A stretch of 64,000 nucleotides of DNA from Ctena decussata (Eukaryota; Mollusca; Bivalvia; Lucinida; Lucinidae): positions 4,930,803 to 4,994,802 of the forward strand of contig OZ022515.1 of the NCBI GenBank assembly GCA_963989385.1, read 5' to 3'. Under the pieces are notes generated by a model that had not been told where the DNA came from, searched no databases, and worked only from the letters and a program-made list of their open reading frames with translations. Every line of letters starts with the position of its first letter. The first letter of the stretch is position 1. The translations under genes were made by a program, and so were the position numbers. Below, one piece after another: positions 33,475 through 48,400 of the stretch.

Positions 33475-36400
33475 CCGGTATTAAATTTTATTTTCCCCGT
33501 GAATTGGTATATTGTGGGTCGGGGACCATCCCACCGTATACCTCACAATCTTATGCATGCTATATATATTTTAACATATTCCAATGAGCATGCTCTTTGC
33601 TATTGTCCTATATAATTCTTTCTACTTACTACATATAAGGCAAAACTTTCTTATTACCTTCAGATGTATTTAGACTAATATTGATTTCGATATCTGAGGT
33701 TGTGCGCTTTAACTCAGTTATTCTAAGAATAATTTTGGTACTGTTACCGTAAGTATCATTCAAAAAAAGTCCTTAGTCATAACCTTCTTGTTTCATCTTT
33801 GGGACTTTAAATTGTAAAGTATACCTGTCTAAATACATCTACTGGTCTATGTCAATATTTATATTACATTCATAATACCATAATCAAACTTTTTAGCACT
33901 CTGCCTGCCTATCCCCTTCAATGCTGCCAACACTTGTAGTATAATTTCCCCCTCCCCCACATGCACACATTTCAATAATTTACCACCCAGCAAAGTCAAC
34001 AAATCCAAAGGCAATGCAAAGGAGAGAGGTCACTTAATGTCACAGAAGGACAGAGCAGCTTTACAAATTAAAATTTAATACTTTGTAGCATTATTCAGCT
34101 ATTGTATACTAGCAAACAAGGGGATAAACCAGAATCGTCCATTTCCACCACTATGGTCCCCTCCACACATTACACAGAACATTTTATAATGTCACAGAGT
34201 CTCATTTTATATAATACCTTTTTTTTTTTTTTCTCCCAACAATGCTATCTAATCTATTAGTTTACCATAGTCTCCCCAAAGGTCATTGAACTTTTGTAAT
34301 TCATTTTTACAGACATGTATTGACTTTTGCACGGCATATAATGACTTTATCCTTGTTTTCAAAGTATTAAGATTTAAGTTTTGTTTTAGACATCGTGTGC
34401 GATATATATAATATCTGGCTTCTAACAGTATTTGGTTTAGACCGGAAAAATTCCCTTCATCTGTCATACCAAACAAAAATTTCTGTTCATCTAAGTTCAA
34501 TATAAGATCTTTAGATTGGAACCAGTATTTTATATGTGTTATCAGATTCTGAGTATCTCTACATTCCCATATTAGATGTTGTATTGTTTCATCTTCTGTT
34601 TTACAGAAAGTACATTTAGGACTATCTATTAATTTTATTTTCTTAAGGAAGCTATTAGTAATTAATATTTTATGATTAATTTGAACTTGGAACCATTGTA
34701 ATTTTGTATTTATTGTAGTCTGGAAAGGAGTCTCAAATACACTTTGCCAAATTTTATCATCCATTTGATATATTTTATTCCATGATTGTTTCCCAGTTGG
34801 GATCTCAGAGTTTTGATTTAATATATCGTACATTACTTTACAACCCTTTGTAGCTTTCAATACACTTCCCAGGTGAATTGGCACAAATGGGCTGGAAAGT
34901 TTTTCCTTTACTTCTATTGTATTTCTCTTCTTAAAGTCTTTTAAACAAGATATTACACTGTAATACTGCAAGAAATTTAAATTCAGCCCACTATAAGTTT
35001 TAAAATTTGCTAGTGATAAAAACTTACCTTGGTTATCTATCAAATCATTAACAAATACAATTCCTCTATTATACATTTCTCTGTCAAATATACCTATATC
35101 CCCAATAATAAAGTTTTTATTGTGAAATAGAGGGCTTGTAAGAAAATGATCAGCATTTTCTATCTTGGTTTTATCAATAAGTGCTTTAAAACTTGCCATA
35201 ACATCTTTCCAAAAGGCATTATCAATATGGTTAATTCTTTCTTCACAGTAAAGAGATGAGAATGTAGCTAGTTTTTTCACATCTATATATAACTGTACTA
35301 TATTTTGCCACTTGCTAGTATTACATGCCATTAAAAGTTTCCTTATCCAAGTTGTTTTGGTTGCACATAAAAAGGCTTCTAAGTTTATCATCTTCAATCC
35401 ACCTTCAGTATATAGCTTAACTAAAATACTTCTTTTGATTTTTGAAGGTCCATCCCATATAAAATTAAAAAGCATACTGTTTATTTTCTTAATGGTAGAC
35501 TGCGGTGGATTAGGAATAGAAAAAAATAGATGGTTAAATATTGACAAAAATAAAGTTTTAATAACTGTTATTTTACCTATAGGTGTTAAATATCTTTTCC
35601 TCCATGTTTCTATCATTTTTTCCAATTTCACCACTTTTTCCTTATAATTTTCCTCTATCATTTTACTGAGATCTATATTAAAATTTATTCCTAGTATTTT
35701 AAAGTGTGCTTTGCCCCAACTAAGTTTCCATTTTGTTTTAATTGACTCCTGACTGTACTTTTTTTCCCCAATCCAGACCACTTGTGTCTTATCAAAATTT
35801 ATTTTTAAGCCAGATATTTTTTCAAAATCTGATAGTTCTGAAAGTGCTTCATTTAAAGAGGAGGGAGATCCATCCAAAATTAATGAAGTATCATCTGCGA
35901 ATTGTGATATTTTAAATTCTGTACCATTTATATTTATTCCTCTTATATGTTTATTTTCTCTGATTTTTAGGGCTAAAATTTCTGCACATAAAACAAAAAT
36001 ATTAGTTGACAGAGGGTCACCTTGACGACATCCCCTACTCACTTTAAAAAATGAGGTGAGATGCCCATTCACATTGACAGCCGAACTTGCATTATTATAC
36101 AGTACCTTAACCCAATGTCTGATTGAATCTCCAAACCCAAAAAATAAAAGAACGCTCTCTATGAAACTCCAAGAAACTGAGTCGAAAGCCTTTTCAAAAT
36201 CAATCATTAAAAGGAGTCCCGGTATATCATTACTTTCTGTGTATTGCATTATGTCATAAATTAGCCTTGTGTTTTCACCTATATAGCGGCCTGTTATAAA
36301 CCCTGTCTTATCATGATTTATTAGATAATCCAAAGTAGTTTTAATTCTATTTGCAACTGTTTTAGAGGCTATTTTATAGACTGTGTTCAGCAGAGTTAGA

Positions 36401-39400
36401 GGTCTGTAATTTTTAAGATAAGATCGAGGTTTATTATCTTTAGGTATGCATGTTATAATACCCTGTTTTTGCGTGACCGACATTTCCCCTGACATATAGC
36501 CATAATTTATTGCTCTTAAGACAAACAATCCAATTTTCCCCCAAAAAACTTTGAAAAATTCAGCTGGAAAACCATCTGATCCAGGAGACTTGTCATTGGC
36601 CATTTGTTTTAGAGTTTCACTTATTTCTTTATATGTTAACAGGCCTTCCAGTGTGTTTGACTGGTCCTTATTAAGTTTTGGATATGTCTTGTCTTGAAAA
36701 ATGTTATCTAGATTTTCCAAAAATGAGTCAGACTGCTCTTCTCTACTGGTATATAACTGCTTGTAAAATTTTTCTACTTCTTCCAAAATTTTATCTTGAT
36801 CGGTAATACTTCCCCCTGCTTCTTTTTCTACTTGTGAGATGAACTTACTTGTAAAATTCCTTTTCTCCAGATTACAATAATACTTAGATGGTTTTTCTGC
36901 ATTTTCTATCCACTTTGCTTTTGATCGTATTAAATAACCTGTCATTTTATCTCTTCTAATATTGCTGAGTTGAAGTTTTAAATCATCAAGATCCTGCTGA
37001 TTTTCTTCTGTAAGGTTTTGTTCTATTTTTTCAATTTCCCTTAGTAGTTTCTTTTCATCTGCATCTCTATTTTTCTTTTTATAACAAGAGTATGAAATTG
37101 ATTTACCCCGTAACTCCATTAGCAAAGTTTCTAAAAATAGTTGATCATTAATTGTGAACTGTATTTCATCATCTGGGATATATTCTAAGTTTTCCATGTC
37201 ATATATGGGCAATGCATATTGCTGTTTTACTTCTAAAATTTTTTTATTTATAACTCGAAGGTACTCTTCATCTTTTAATAAACTGTTATTATGTTTCCAA
37301 AGGGGTTTGCCTTTTTGAAATTCTTGAAAACTCAGTTGTAAAATAATCATTGAGTGATCTGACTGATAACCACTTTCTATGGTGCATTTCCTTATATTAC
37401 TGGCTAAATTATTAGATAAAAGAAAAAAATCTAATCTTGCCTGTTGACATGGTGTCTTTCTTCTCCAAGAATATCTATGCAGTGTAGGATTTAGTTCTCG
37501 AAAAGGGTCTATCAACTCATTGTCCTGCATGTAATTTATAAGTTTATCCCTCGCTTTTTTATTGTTTATATGTTTGTAGTTACAGTAGTCTAATTCTGCA
37601 TTTATTACTAAATTGAAGTCCCCACAAAAAATTACAGTTTCATTTTCAAATTCTTCCACAATACTAAACAGCTTTTCAAAAAAAATTGGGCTATCGGCAT
37701 TTGGACCATATAAGGAGATCAGACTTAACTTATTATTTTCTATTGACATATCTAGAGCCAAAAAGTTACCCTCATCATCTATCTTCCGCTTATAAACTTT
37801 ATACTCAAATTTCTTATTAAAGAATATGGCAATTCCTCGGGCATTAGATGCCGAAGAACTAAAGAAACACTCCTGTTCCCACTGGTTACGTATATAGGCT
37901 TCATCCTCTTTAGTGAAGTGAGTGTCCTGTAGACAGTAAATATGGCAATCTTTATTTTTTAAGAATTGGAAAACATCCAGCCTTTTAGTTATCCCCTGTA
38001 ACCCTCTTGCATTAAATGATAGCAATTTAATTTCCTCCATTTCAATTAGTCAAACTATACTATCTTCTCAAGGACAGTCTCTTTAACATTATGTCTGTAG
38101 AATATTCAAGACCTTTAGAGAAACCCTGGTAAACATCAGATTTAGATGCATATAAAACAAATAACAAAAACAGTGCTGTGAACTCAATTTCACCCATTTG
38201 TGAAATTGCATTTAAACTCTTGCAGTAGCTTCTATGTACCTTTGTCAATAAGCACATACCCAGCGGGCACATGACGTCCAAATGACGTTGCACTGACACT
38301 GATGCGACGTCATTACGTCGCATCAACGTCAGTACGACGTCACCCTGACGTCACGTGGCCGCTGGGATACAAACCATCGCAAAGACCCCGAATATCCGGA
38401 CAAACAAGTCTGAACAAACACTGTAGACTCAGATCAAACCGCTCCTGAAGGAGCAGTCTGATCAGGGTCCAAGACATTTGTCATTCCCTAGGCCTCACTT
38501 GGATGCACCAACATGTATAAATCCACTTTCTAATAATTTTCAATCAATCATTGTCCGACTCTCCGGTGTCCGAAACTTCAGGGCCCTTACGGTATACTCA
38601 AGGGATATACAAATTATTATTTAATATTAAACATCCATATTTTGGCTCAGCTTAAATCCATAAACTCCACAAAGGTAAAAATATGCCATATGATCTTACT
38701 TTTCCCTTATTTTCCCTTTCTTCCTTCTTAGCCTCCTAAACCATGTTTTTACTCAGCACCAACAAGAACCATTATTCAGAGCTAACCGTTCAATAAATCA
38801 GGAATCAGTTGTCAGAGGGCCACAGTGCCATAACGCAGTGGCACCCTCAATACCCAAAACCCATCTCAGCATACTCTGGAACCCTCAGAGTAGTGCACTC
38901 ACTCTGAGTGTTCCAAGAATATACTACTATATTTCGACTTCCTTCCTGCCTCTTCACAGCACTACTGACCCACCGAGCTCTAGCTGTCCTGATAAAAAAT
39001 AGTCTAGGAGGGGACTAAAAAAAACAAACATATTTACACTAGTGACATATGAAACAAAAACTTGAGGAAAAGGTATATATACAGTATAATATATGCCTAA
39101 ATTCAAACTGATACAAGCTAAATAGTGCCACCTGTTTCTCAGACCTCATGGCACATTTCCTGTTACATGCAAGCAGGGGAGACCCAGATCAGTGTGCAAA
39201 TTTTGCAGTCTCACCTGAATCCCTCCTGGTTGCTAAAACTAAAGGTGAGGTCTAATTGAAACTTCCCCCACTATTACACATTGCACAAATAAGGGCCCTG
39301 ACAGGCAACTATCTTCTCTGCCTGGCTCTAGTACTTATTCTGTTATAAAAAAATAAAAAAAATAATAAAAAAAAATGCCATTTTCAGTGCATTTGAAATC

Positions 39401-42400
39401 ACACCCAAATATTTGCCTATCTGCAGCCCTATGCAGTATTCATGTATGGAAAAACTCTAAACATTGGGGCATCCATAACAAACCATAAAAACCAACCTCA
39501 AATAGAACAGCCTGGCACTATAATATAACAACGAGTGGAGACACTGGTCAGACAGCTTCAAGAGGAGCAGTCAAGTCCAGGTCTACCACTCCTGCTCAGT
39601 CATATCTGCCCCAATGCTCAGGATCTTTACAGCACCTTACCTATTAAATCAGATGAACACCTTATTACCATAAAGTAAGCCAATTTGCACCCCATTTCAT
39701 CAAGGCCGCCTCTCAATGCTATGATTTCAAAAGGAGTTAACAGTAACACATTTAAACCTTTCAATTAAACCTATATACACTGAACAAAGGCAAATGGGTC
39801 CATATTCATGGCTTAATGCTAGCCTTAGGACCGAGATTAGTCCCATCTTACTTCATACTTTTCTCATAGCTGGTTGGTCTCAATAAGCAGTCTAGTATAA
39901 TAAGTCGCCCTGCCTATGGAGTGCAAGATACCTTATAAATAAAGACAGAGTGAACCTTGACTTGACCCCCCCCCCCCTCGAGGTCTGCTATGTTGTCTGA
40001 AAAGAATCGCATGTCCCAACCCAGCAGGCACATGACGTCGAAATGACGTCGCACTGACGTCGATGTGAAGTAATGACGTCACATCGACGTCAGTGCAACG
40101 TCATTCCGACGTCATGTGCCCACTGGGTAATGTTTAGAACACCCTCTGTCTTCAGTGAGCGATAATATTATATGTACTAATTTGTATTATCAGTCCATAC
40201 AAGTGTGGGCAAAAGTATCATTGCCAACCCAAGTACCGCAAAAATTCCTAAAATCTGGACATTTCTAGCCACCAGTGCCACTGTCCCAAAATAGAATGTT
40301 TTGGTTTTTCAATCTGTGTTATGTTTGGAAAATTTAAATGGAATGGCATAGGGTGCAGACCAGTTGCAATTTACACCTGTGTTTATCAGGGACTGCACCT
40401 TGCTCAGATCCCACCGTCCCAAGTTTTAGAACTTTTTACGGTACAATCCAGCATTAACATTGCACAATAACACACATAACTTGCTCAGCAATGATGCACT
40501 TGGAGTCAATGGTTTTTCAGCTTAAACTAGTCTGTAGCTAGCTTGTAACCTAAATACTTATACCTTATAAATAAAGACTACACAGAAAAAGGTGGAAACT
40601 GTGTCAGTCCCAGTATGAAACCTTCCATTAGTTCACCCTACAAAAGCCATATAATCTTTAAAACAGGAAGGTTTCCCCAAGACTGTCTCTGCATGCAACC
40701 ATAATTTCCCCAACTGTTGGGGCCAGCAAACCTTAACACAACACTGGTAACTGTTTCCAGCAGTATAACTTATCGCTCTAAACATTTACGGTATTAATCC
40801 TAACAAACACCCCCACTCCAACATACACCCTGCCCCCTTTCCAAGCATAATATCATATCAACCTACTCAACTTCCTGTTGCTTCTCCAGACAAGGTAACT
40901 CCCCGAAGTGGGTCCACCCCTAAAGGAAAGAATCTGCTCCTAGAGAAGCAAATTCCCTCCTCCAAGATTCGAAAAAAAAGGGGGGCAAAGGCCACCTCCC
41001 CTGAAAGCACTCCCATCATACTGCCCACCAGAGACACCTCGGCAGCAACCCACCCCCCAACCAGCACCCCATCCCCCCTTCAGCAAAATGCAAAGCCCTC
41101 CGGGCGCTAAATAGGACTAACACGGTAATACACAACTCTCCAATCTTGCCCCAATAGCCAAGTTCCCTATGGCGCTTAAAACATTTGGACACTGTCATAT
41201 CCTTCTGTAGGGTCAACTCCTAACATCCCCTTGCCGAAACGAAATGCAAGAACAGATGTTGTAGAGTATGAAAACCAAGAGAGCCAACAGCCCAGACCAG
41301 TACCAATCACAACGCTACACTGTCAGAACAGCATAAGACCCATTCCTCATGCTCTCAATGCCAGTCCCATACTCAGACTGGGACTAAATGCATAGGGGAG
41401 GTGCACTCCGTATCTGACTGATCAACATGTGCTGCACTCCTGAACAGCAAGAAATCTCCCAGCAGGCACCTGAAGTCGCATTGACGTCGATGCGACATGA
41501 TTATGTCGCATGGACGTCAATACGTCTTCCCGACGCCACACGCCCCCTGGCTAGACCTATATACTTTGAAACTTCCAACCATTGGGACATAGAAAATCCT
41601 AAAATGGAACCAACAACATGTTCCATTCTGATGAAACAGCCAGCAGTGCAGACCCCGACCAGACTGCTCCCTAAGGCTGCTCCTCAGGGAGCAGTCCAAA
41701 CTGGGTCTGCACTACCTAATAAAACCCCTCTGTCCCAATACTTGGAATACTTAATTTATCATCAATAAATAACTAGACAGGTATAAACTTACCCATCTGA
41801 TCCTTTCTAGTAAAGCTCATCCTTCTACTTATGTGCTTATTAATGCCTACTTATTTACACATTTATTTATAGCTTTTTACCCATTTTATTACTTTTGTCA
41901 CCATCTTTAGTCTCCATTTGTCACTGATCAAGCATTGAAGATAAAATGACTTAATCCCTAATTGGGGGAAATTGTTCCCTCCCTGAAACCTGTATTATCT
42001 CTTAAAATTTCACCAGTATGTTATGTCAATAATCCATCAACTGACACATAAATTCTGATTTAGTTGTAGAGCTCTGGATAAGGGTACCCAAGGTAATAAC
42101 AGAAATTCCTATATTATGTGAAATGATAATGCCTTCATGTAAAGGCCACTGAGATGATCCTGTAATAATCCAGGTATCTGCCCCCAAAAAACACTCCTAT
42201 CTGGAGCTCTATCACTGTAAGTATTTACAAAGAAAAGAGATGTTCACAAAAACTCTATGGTGTGTCAATAACGATGTCTTCAATAATTCTATCTCTCTGG
42301 CCTTCACCTCTCTTTGGTTTTATGACCTCTTCAATACTGTCATAAAGGTCAAAGCGAAAACGTTTCCCTTCCTTCGTTTTCCCATAGACAAATCCATTGT

Positions 42401-45400
42401 AGAACCATGCCGAGTCCATATAGGTATTCATTGTAAGTCTACCAATCAGACCGGCATTCAGTTTTGTTACGTCATCAACGAGCCTATACCCTGCAGCCTT
42501 AATTTCTTTCCTTTTCCGCATGACCATACCCTTGTCAGCATTGTTTCTCAATCTCACGAGTATTGGTTTAGGTGTACCCACTTTCCCTGGTATTCTGTGT
42601 ATGGCAAGTATCTGTTCTGGTTGTAAAGTTACATGTGCCTTTGTCTCTAATATTGTACAGACCTCTGTTGAAACTCGCTCCACTGTCTCATTTTCCCGCT
42701 CGGGCACTCCAAGCAATTTGAAGTTGTTTTTCCTTGAATACTGTTCGTTATAATTAGCTTTTTTCATGGCGCTACGAGCCATTTCTTCCATTGTGGCCAC
42801 TTTTTCTTTATATGTAGTCTTAAGCTCTTCTATAGTCTTATAAGCTTGGTCTAATTTTTCCTTCATTTCTACATTTTCATATGTCAGATAGTCAAGCCTG
42901 TTATGTATTTCGCCAACTTTAAGTTCTATTTTCTCTTCCACTCTCTTAAACCAGGAATCCTGAATTTCAGAGACAACACTTTTGACTGCTTCCTGTACAA
43001 ACTCTTTGACATCCTCTTTTGTCATTAGGCCTTTTATCAACTCTTTATTTGATTTCATGTCATTGTGCAACTCCTCTAACTGATCATGTATAACTGTCAA
43101 CTCTTCAACACTATTGTTTGACAGTTCTGAGTGTGTCCTTTTTGCTGGTTGTTTAAAAGTTGTACCTTTGCCTTGGGGTGTACTAGGTGTACCAGATGTG
43201 CTACCATTATTTTGGCCACCACTTGGCTTAATATTCTTTGGCTGGTCAGCTTTTTTGTCAGCTTTTGAGCTCATTGTGTCAGATTTTAATCCCTCTATTC
43301 AACCCTGTCAGAATAAATAATCCACAGCACACAATGGAATACAATAGGCCAACAATTAGTCTAGATATGGCTGATGACCAAATAGCAAAAAAACACAATT
43401 ATAATTCAAGGATTTTCTCTGATTTCTTCTAAATTATCCAATTTTTTTCATCCAAATTTCATTATCTGAAAATTGAATCCATGTATCTTCTTTGTATGTA
43501 CTTTATATCCCTCAAGAATCACTATTTTATTTAATATCACTAAATTTTGCAAGAGCAAGTGAACATGCAAACTACATCCTAAATGTCCTCAGCCTAATCC
43601 ATGGACTATAATAAGTTCATGGACTTGGGGGTTAAAGATCAGCTTACAGACCTTTTCCAAGGTTACTTGAGAATATAGGGATTGGCTCAGTTGGCCATAT
43701 GTTCTCATTGTCTTTTGTCTATTTCTAATATTTTTTTTCCCGTTTTGGTTTTAAGAGCGGGATTTGGCTTTTGATTGCTCCAGTTCCTGTTCGTTGCTTT
43801 TCTATTACTTTTATCATATATGTTTTTTTCATGCATTAACATTTACTGTAGCGAAAGGAAGTTGTTTGAGCTTTGGGCCACCAGGCCAAGCTGGTTTAAA
43901 CTCCATCAGAGAATCACATTAAATTTACTGTATTCATCCCTCTAAGCGCCCCTAGCAGGCACTTGTATAAAAGGGAAATTAGGGGGCGCTTATAATAATT
44001 ACTACAACTTAGCATTTTTTACCTCAAGATATGGAAATTCTGTGGCACACAATTATATGACACATCATTGGCCACAATTGCAGTATATTCAAATATAGAT
44101 ATGGCTAAAAAAATAAACAAATGTTTCTCAGGCCACTTTTTAAAAACAGATGTCAGAGGCAGGCAGGTTTTTTTTTGTTTTTTTTTTTAAAATGTATTTC
44201 CCAAAAAACAGATGAGACCACATTTTTTTATTTTTTATTTTATCAAAACCTATAATGATGATGGACGAGGCACCTTTTTTATTGTTCATTTTAAGCATAA
44301 AAATGTTGACATCTGAATAAAATGAATGAGCTCTAGGGTACTTTTTTTATTTAGGTCAGAAAAAAAGACTAATGAGGGGCATTTAAAACAGATGAGGGAG
44401 GGCCCGAGAAACAATTGACTTTTTTTTAGCCTAACTACACTTTATCGAAATGGCAGTGCAGTGATTTTTATCGCTATAAAACCGACCCTGATTTTGGGCA
44501 TCATTCTCAAACCCAAAAAGTAATTTTTCGTCAAATGAAGCAAAATAAAATCTGAAAATAAATAATATTTCTCAATCTTTAAAGTTGAGCAGCTAGCACG
44601 TACATAAGAGGACTTGCATCAAGAAAAGTTATAATGATTCCAATATAGCTATTCTTAAAATTGGAGCTTGAGATTTCTAGCCTGTCTTTTAATGCAAATC
44701 TACATGTATATATATATAAAGGCGCTATTTTTTCCCATATTGGACAGAAAACGATGCTATTTTTCACAATTGAACCGGTATACTAGGTACTGTTCCCAAA
44801 AAGGTGAGAAAAAAACAACAACACTGCAGTGCATGGAAAGTGTGTCAGTGCTCAAAAAGACTTAAATCAGCTCAAATAAAAACAAAAGACTTATAAACAA
44901 GCTAGATGAGTGTTTTTTTCTAGTTTGCAGTAAAGACCCCTTTAATATTTTGCCCTGAAAATGGTGAGGGCGTTTATAGGGGCAGGGGCGCTTAAAGAGA
45001 TGAATATGGTACAATACACAGTCAATTTTTTTTTTCACCTGCTTGCTCACCCCAGCGGAGAATTATGCTGAGCCCCCTGCAATCCTGCTTACCTGTCAAT
45101 CCTGGATCCGATGTGGTATATTGAGTTACCTCTTTAAGTTACCTCTATACAGTGAAGTGAATGGAATGGCAATCGTTTTTAACCTGTCTACCCACTGCGG
45201 ACCCGCTTACCTGGGAGTTTTAGGTGCAGGGTGCATTCATTGTATCCCCTACTCCGCAGGGGTGAGGGGGCTGGTCAAAAAAAACTAGACTGTACTGTAT
45301 GTTAATTCAATGAAATGAGCATTCTTAGCTCACCTGAGCCAAAGGCTCATGGGTGAGCTTATAGGATACCCATGCTCCGGTGTCCGTACGTCGTCCACAT

Positions 45401-48400
45401 TTTCAAACATGAATATCTCTGCAAGCAGTGGGCCGATCACAATGAAATTTTTATCAGAAGCATCATTGGAATGGGGGAAAGGCTGCTTTAGGTTTTGGGC
45501 CAGATATAGGATCAAAACTGTGGTTTCCATGGCATCAGGTAGCTCCCATTGAGTTATAAAAAAGAAAACGGTGTTGCCAAATTTTTCTCAGCTGTTTTTC
45601 ATTTGATCCTTTTTATACTTGCAGTTGCAGGTAATGATGACATGCATGGGAGCTCGGAGGAGTTCGAAATTCAGCCAGATCTGACCACCGACTGCAGATT
45701 TAGCTGTCCTTGAGCGTCTGAAAAAAACATAGACTTATAATGAGAAAAACGTTGTTGCCAATTTTTCTTGACTGTTCTTGATCGGCTCCATTTCATACTT
45801 GCAGGTAACAATGACATACATGAGAGCTTGGATGAGTTTGACATTTGGCCAGATCTGCCCACTGGTTTCCATGGCAACAGATAGGGTTATAATGGAAAAA
45901 ACGGTGTTGCCACTGTTTCTCGGCTGTTTTTTATCGTGCACGAGAGCTCTGAGGAGTTCCAAATTCAGTTAGATCCCACTACTGACTGTGGAGTTAGCTG
46001 CCCTTGAGCTTCTGAAAAAAATCCCCATAGACTTAAAATGGGAAAAACATTGTTGCCACTTTTTCTCGGCTGTTCTTGATCGGAACCATTTCATACTTGG
46101 AGGTAAATATGACAAACATAAGAGCTTGGATGAGTTAGAAATTTGGCCGGATCCAATCAGGGACCACAGAGTTAGCTGCTCTTGAGCATCTATAAAATCG
46201 ATGTTGCCCCTTTTTCGCATTTCACAGTTGTGGTTATACCTGGGGAATAGTCAGGTGAGCGTTTACAGGTGGTTAATCTTTATTCTAGCATTTTGTAATT
46301 GATTCTAATTAAAATACATGTAACATTTATTAAGTAAAAACTCATTGAAAACAGAGAGAAATTCTTGAGTGTGGCAGTATTTATGGCTTTCCACTGAGTA
46401 GTACAGCTGGCTGGTGAAAGGTTGTCAACATATGCTCCAGCGGCTACAGGAAAGATAATTTTTGTCATGGCTGATTGCCAAAGAGAAATAAGTTTTGAAC
46501 TTAATTTAATTTCTAATCTCTTGATGAGCTGAATTTATAGTGCAAATCTTCAGTATTCACCACAGTCCTAGACAACAGAGTGCTTCCTTATCAAAAGGTC
46601 TCTGGAACTGATATTATTTTAATACCACACACATTCATTATGTGAACAATTCAATCTACAATCATATATATAATTATACTGCTGTCAGTAACCACTGATA
46701 CAGCTGTCTTCATATTAAAAAAAACCACACAATAGTTTGCCAACACTTTTGGAAGGAAAAAAATATCGAAACAACAAATCTTGTCAAAAAATGATAAAAT
46801 ATACTAGATAGATTTCACTATGACTTCTTTCAACCTCACGTGAGTCATGTATTCACAGCCGTACTGCTTGATTGGAAACCATATTGCTCGGTCAATTGCC
46901 AAATATGCAGTATCATCTCGGTCAAAATTGCTTCAATATTCTGTCTCTAAGTTTCGTTGTGTTGCCAAATTTCCAAAAATTTTCAGTTCTTCAAACTATA
47001 TATCATGTAGAAAAGTTAAGGACTCTTAGAATACAAACACTGTATGTGGTTCCAGATTAGACGTCTAATTATGAGCTGTCAGATATGAGATGGCTCACAA
47101 TGAGCCGTCTCATCTGGAGCTACAGTGTTTTAAAATTCAGCTTCTGTTGTGTTTAGCGCTCTAAGGGTAAAAGGTTAATAATTTCATGTTCATATTTTCC
47201 ATAGATGATTGGTTCTACCGGATGGTTTGCAGACAAGAAACAACTGAACACAGAACAGCAATGGAAGATATTACTGATGGATCTAAGTATAAAAAGATCA
47301 GAAAAGAAAACTCACAGAGGCTGGATAAGGCAGATGTACATCTGACATTTACGTTGAACACAGGTATAATATAGAAACTGCGCAGTCTAGAAACTGCGGT
47401 TGAAAATGCAACCAATTTTTCAGATTATGCGATAATTTGTTTATTAAGTATTATAGATTCGAGCCAAGGTCAAATAATTGACATATATAGCGCAATGTTT
47501 GCGTGACATGTGCCTAGTAAGGGGTATAAATATAAGATGTGGTCAACTGCTAGGGGGACGCGAGTTCCCCTCTTTATACATGCTTTTGATTGTGTTACAA
47601 CCGGATCGACTGTTATAATTTAATAATGATAAAAATATCTTTATTTTCAGGGGAAATACACAGCATATATACAAATCTTCCCTGAGGCCCTCAAATTGAT
47701 AATATGTGACACTGGTAATATTGCAATAATAGACACTAAATTTCTTTCAGATGGGGTGTCGGTATTCTCCTCTTCAAAGAAAGGAAATTTATGGCCAGCC
47801 TATTTAGCAATTAATGAACTTCCAACTAAAGCCAGGTATGCATAATTCAAAACAAGTAGCCCACAGGGTAATGATCGCTCACCTGAGAACCTAGATGCTA
47901 AATGGCTGCTAACTCGACAGTCAATGGTCCAATCAGCAGCCTAAAAATTGAAATCCAAAACATTATGTATTTCCTCATATCATGCAAAATAATTATATTG
48001 AAGGCTCAGGGCGTGCCACAATAAAATAATGCAGCCCATCTCAAGCACCAACTGGAAGGGGAAACCTCTCCCAACAGAAATATGTACATGTAATTACATT
48101 TGAACAATAGCAGACAAATTAGCTCTCTTTTCCAATGGAGTTAATTGATCCACTACAGCTTATATATAAATAACCAACAAAAGAAAACAACATAAAACAC
48201 CTACTCTAAAAACTTTAAGTAAGAATCACACCAAAATCACCGCCTTAGAATGGTTCGTAGCAAGCTATTGGGGGCTTAAGGACATCCTCAATGGCGAGCA
48301 AGCCTTCGCCCTAGATTTAGGTGTAAAAAGCTTAAAAAGTATCTGATCAATAGGATCCGAGAAAAAAGTGGAAACATGACTGAAAAATTGTTGACTGGGA

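Larger units (their letters stand above)
38041..42254 (-). other. Long ORF1-ORF2 spacer of the LINE
   Basis: L1-type elements usually have ORFs separated by tens to hundreds of bases; here 4.2 kb intervene. I find no conserved frame. It contains three CRE-like palindromes (38259, 40020, 41458), small ggagcagt/actgctcc hairpins (about 38440 and 41661-41697), and a repeated taccttataaataaagac (39930, 40561). It could be inserted non-autonomous DNA or a native structured region. Confidence 0.6.
33441..43612 (-). mobile_element. Full-length L1/Tx1-type LINE, 10.2 kb, recent insertion
   Basis: The element lies antisense to the transposase exon. On its own strand the order is 5'UTR (43612-43275), ORF1 (43274-42255), an unusually long spacer (42254-38041), ORF2 (38040-34249), a 3'UTR of about 770 bp, and a poly(A) tail seen as 34 T at 33441-33474. 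AAGTTCATGGACTT occurs on both sides (33429-33442 and 43613-43626), a perfect 14-bp target-site duplication sharing two T with the tail. Intact ORFs, a long tail and perfect duplications all indicate a young insertion. Confidence 0.92.

Noticed and set aside
33441..33587. Phe-rich continuation of the transposase exon 1 frame
   Set aside because: It is the antisense poly(A) tail and 3' end of the LINE, not native coding sequence.
41427..41768. 113-codon plus-strand open frame in the LINE spacer
   Set aside because: It runs through a CRE-like palindrome and a hairpin, is antisense to the LINE and has no recognisable domain.
43524..43541. AT-rich match to 34208-34224 first considered as LINE target duplication
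   Set aside because: Imperfect and low complexity; the exact 14-bp AAGTTCATGGACTT pair further out restores an exon frame and is clearly the real border.
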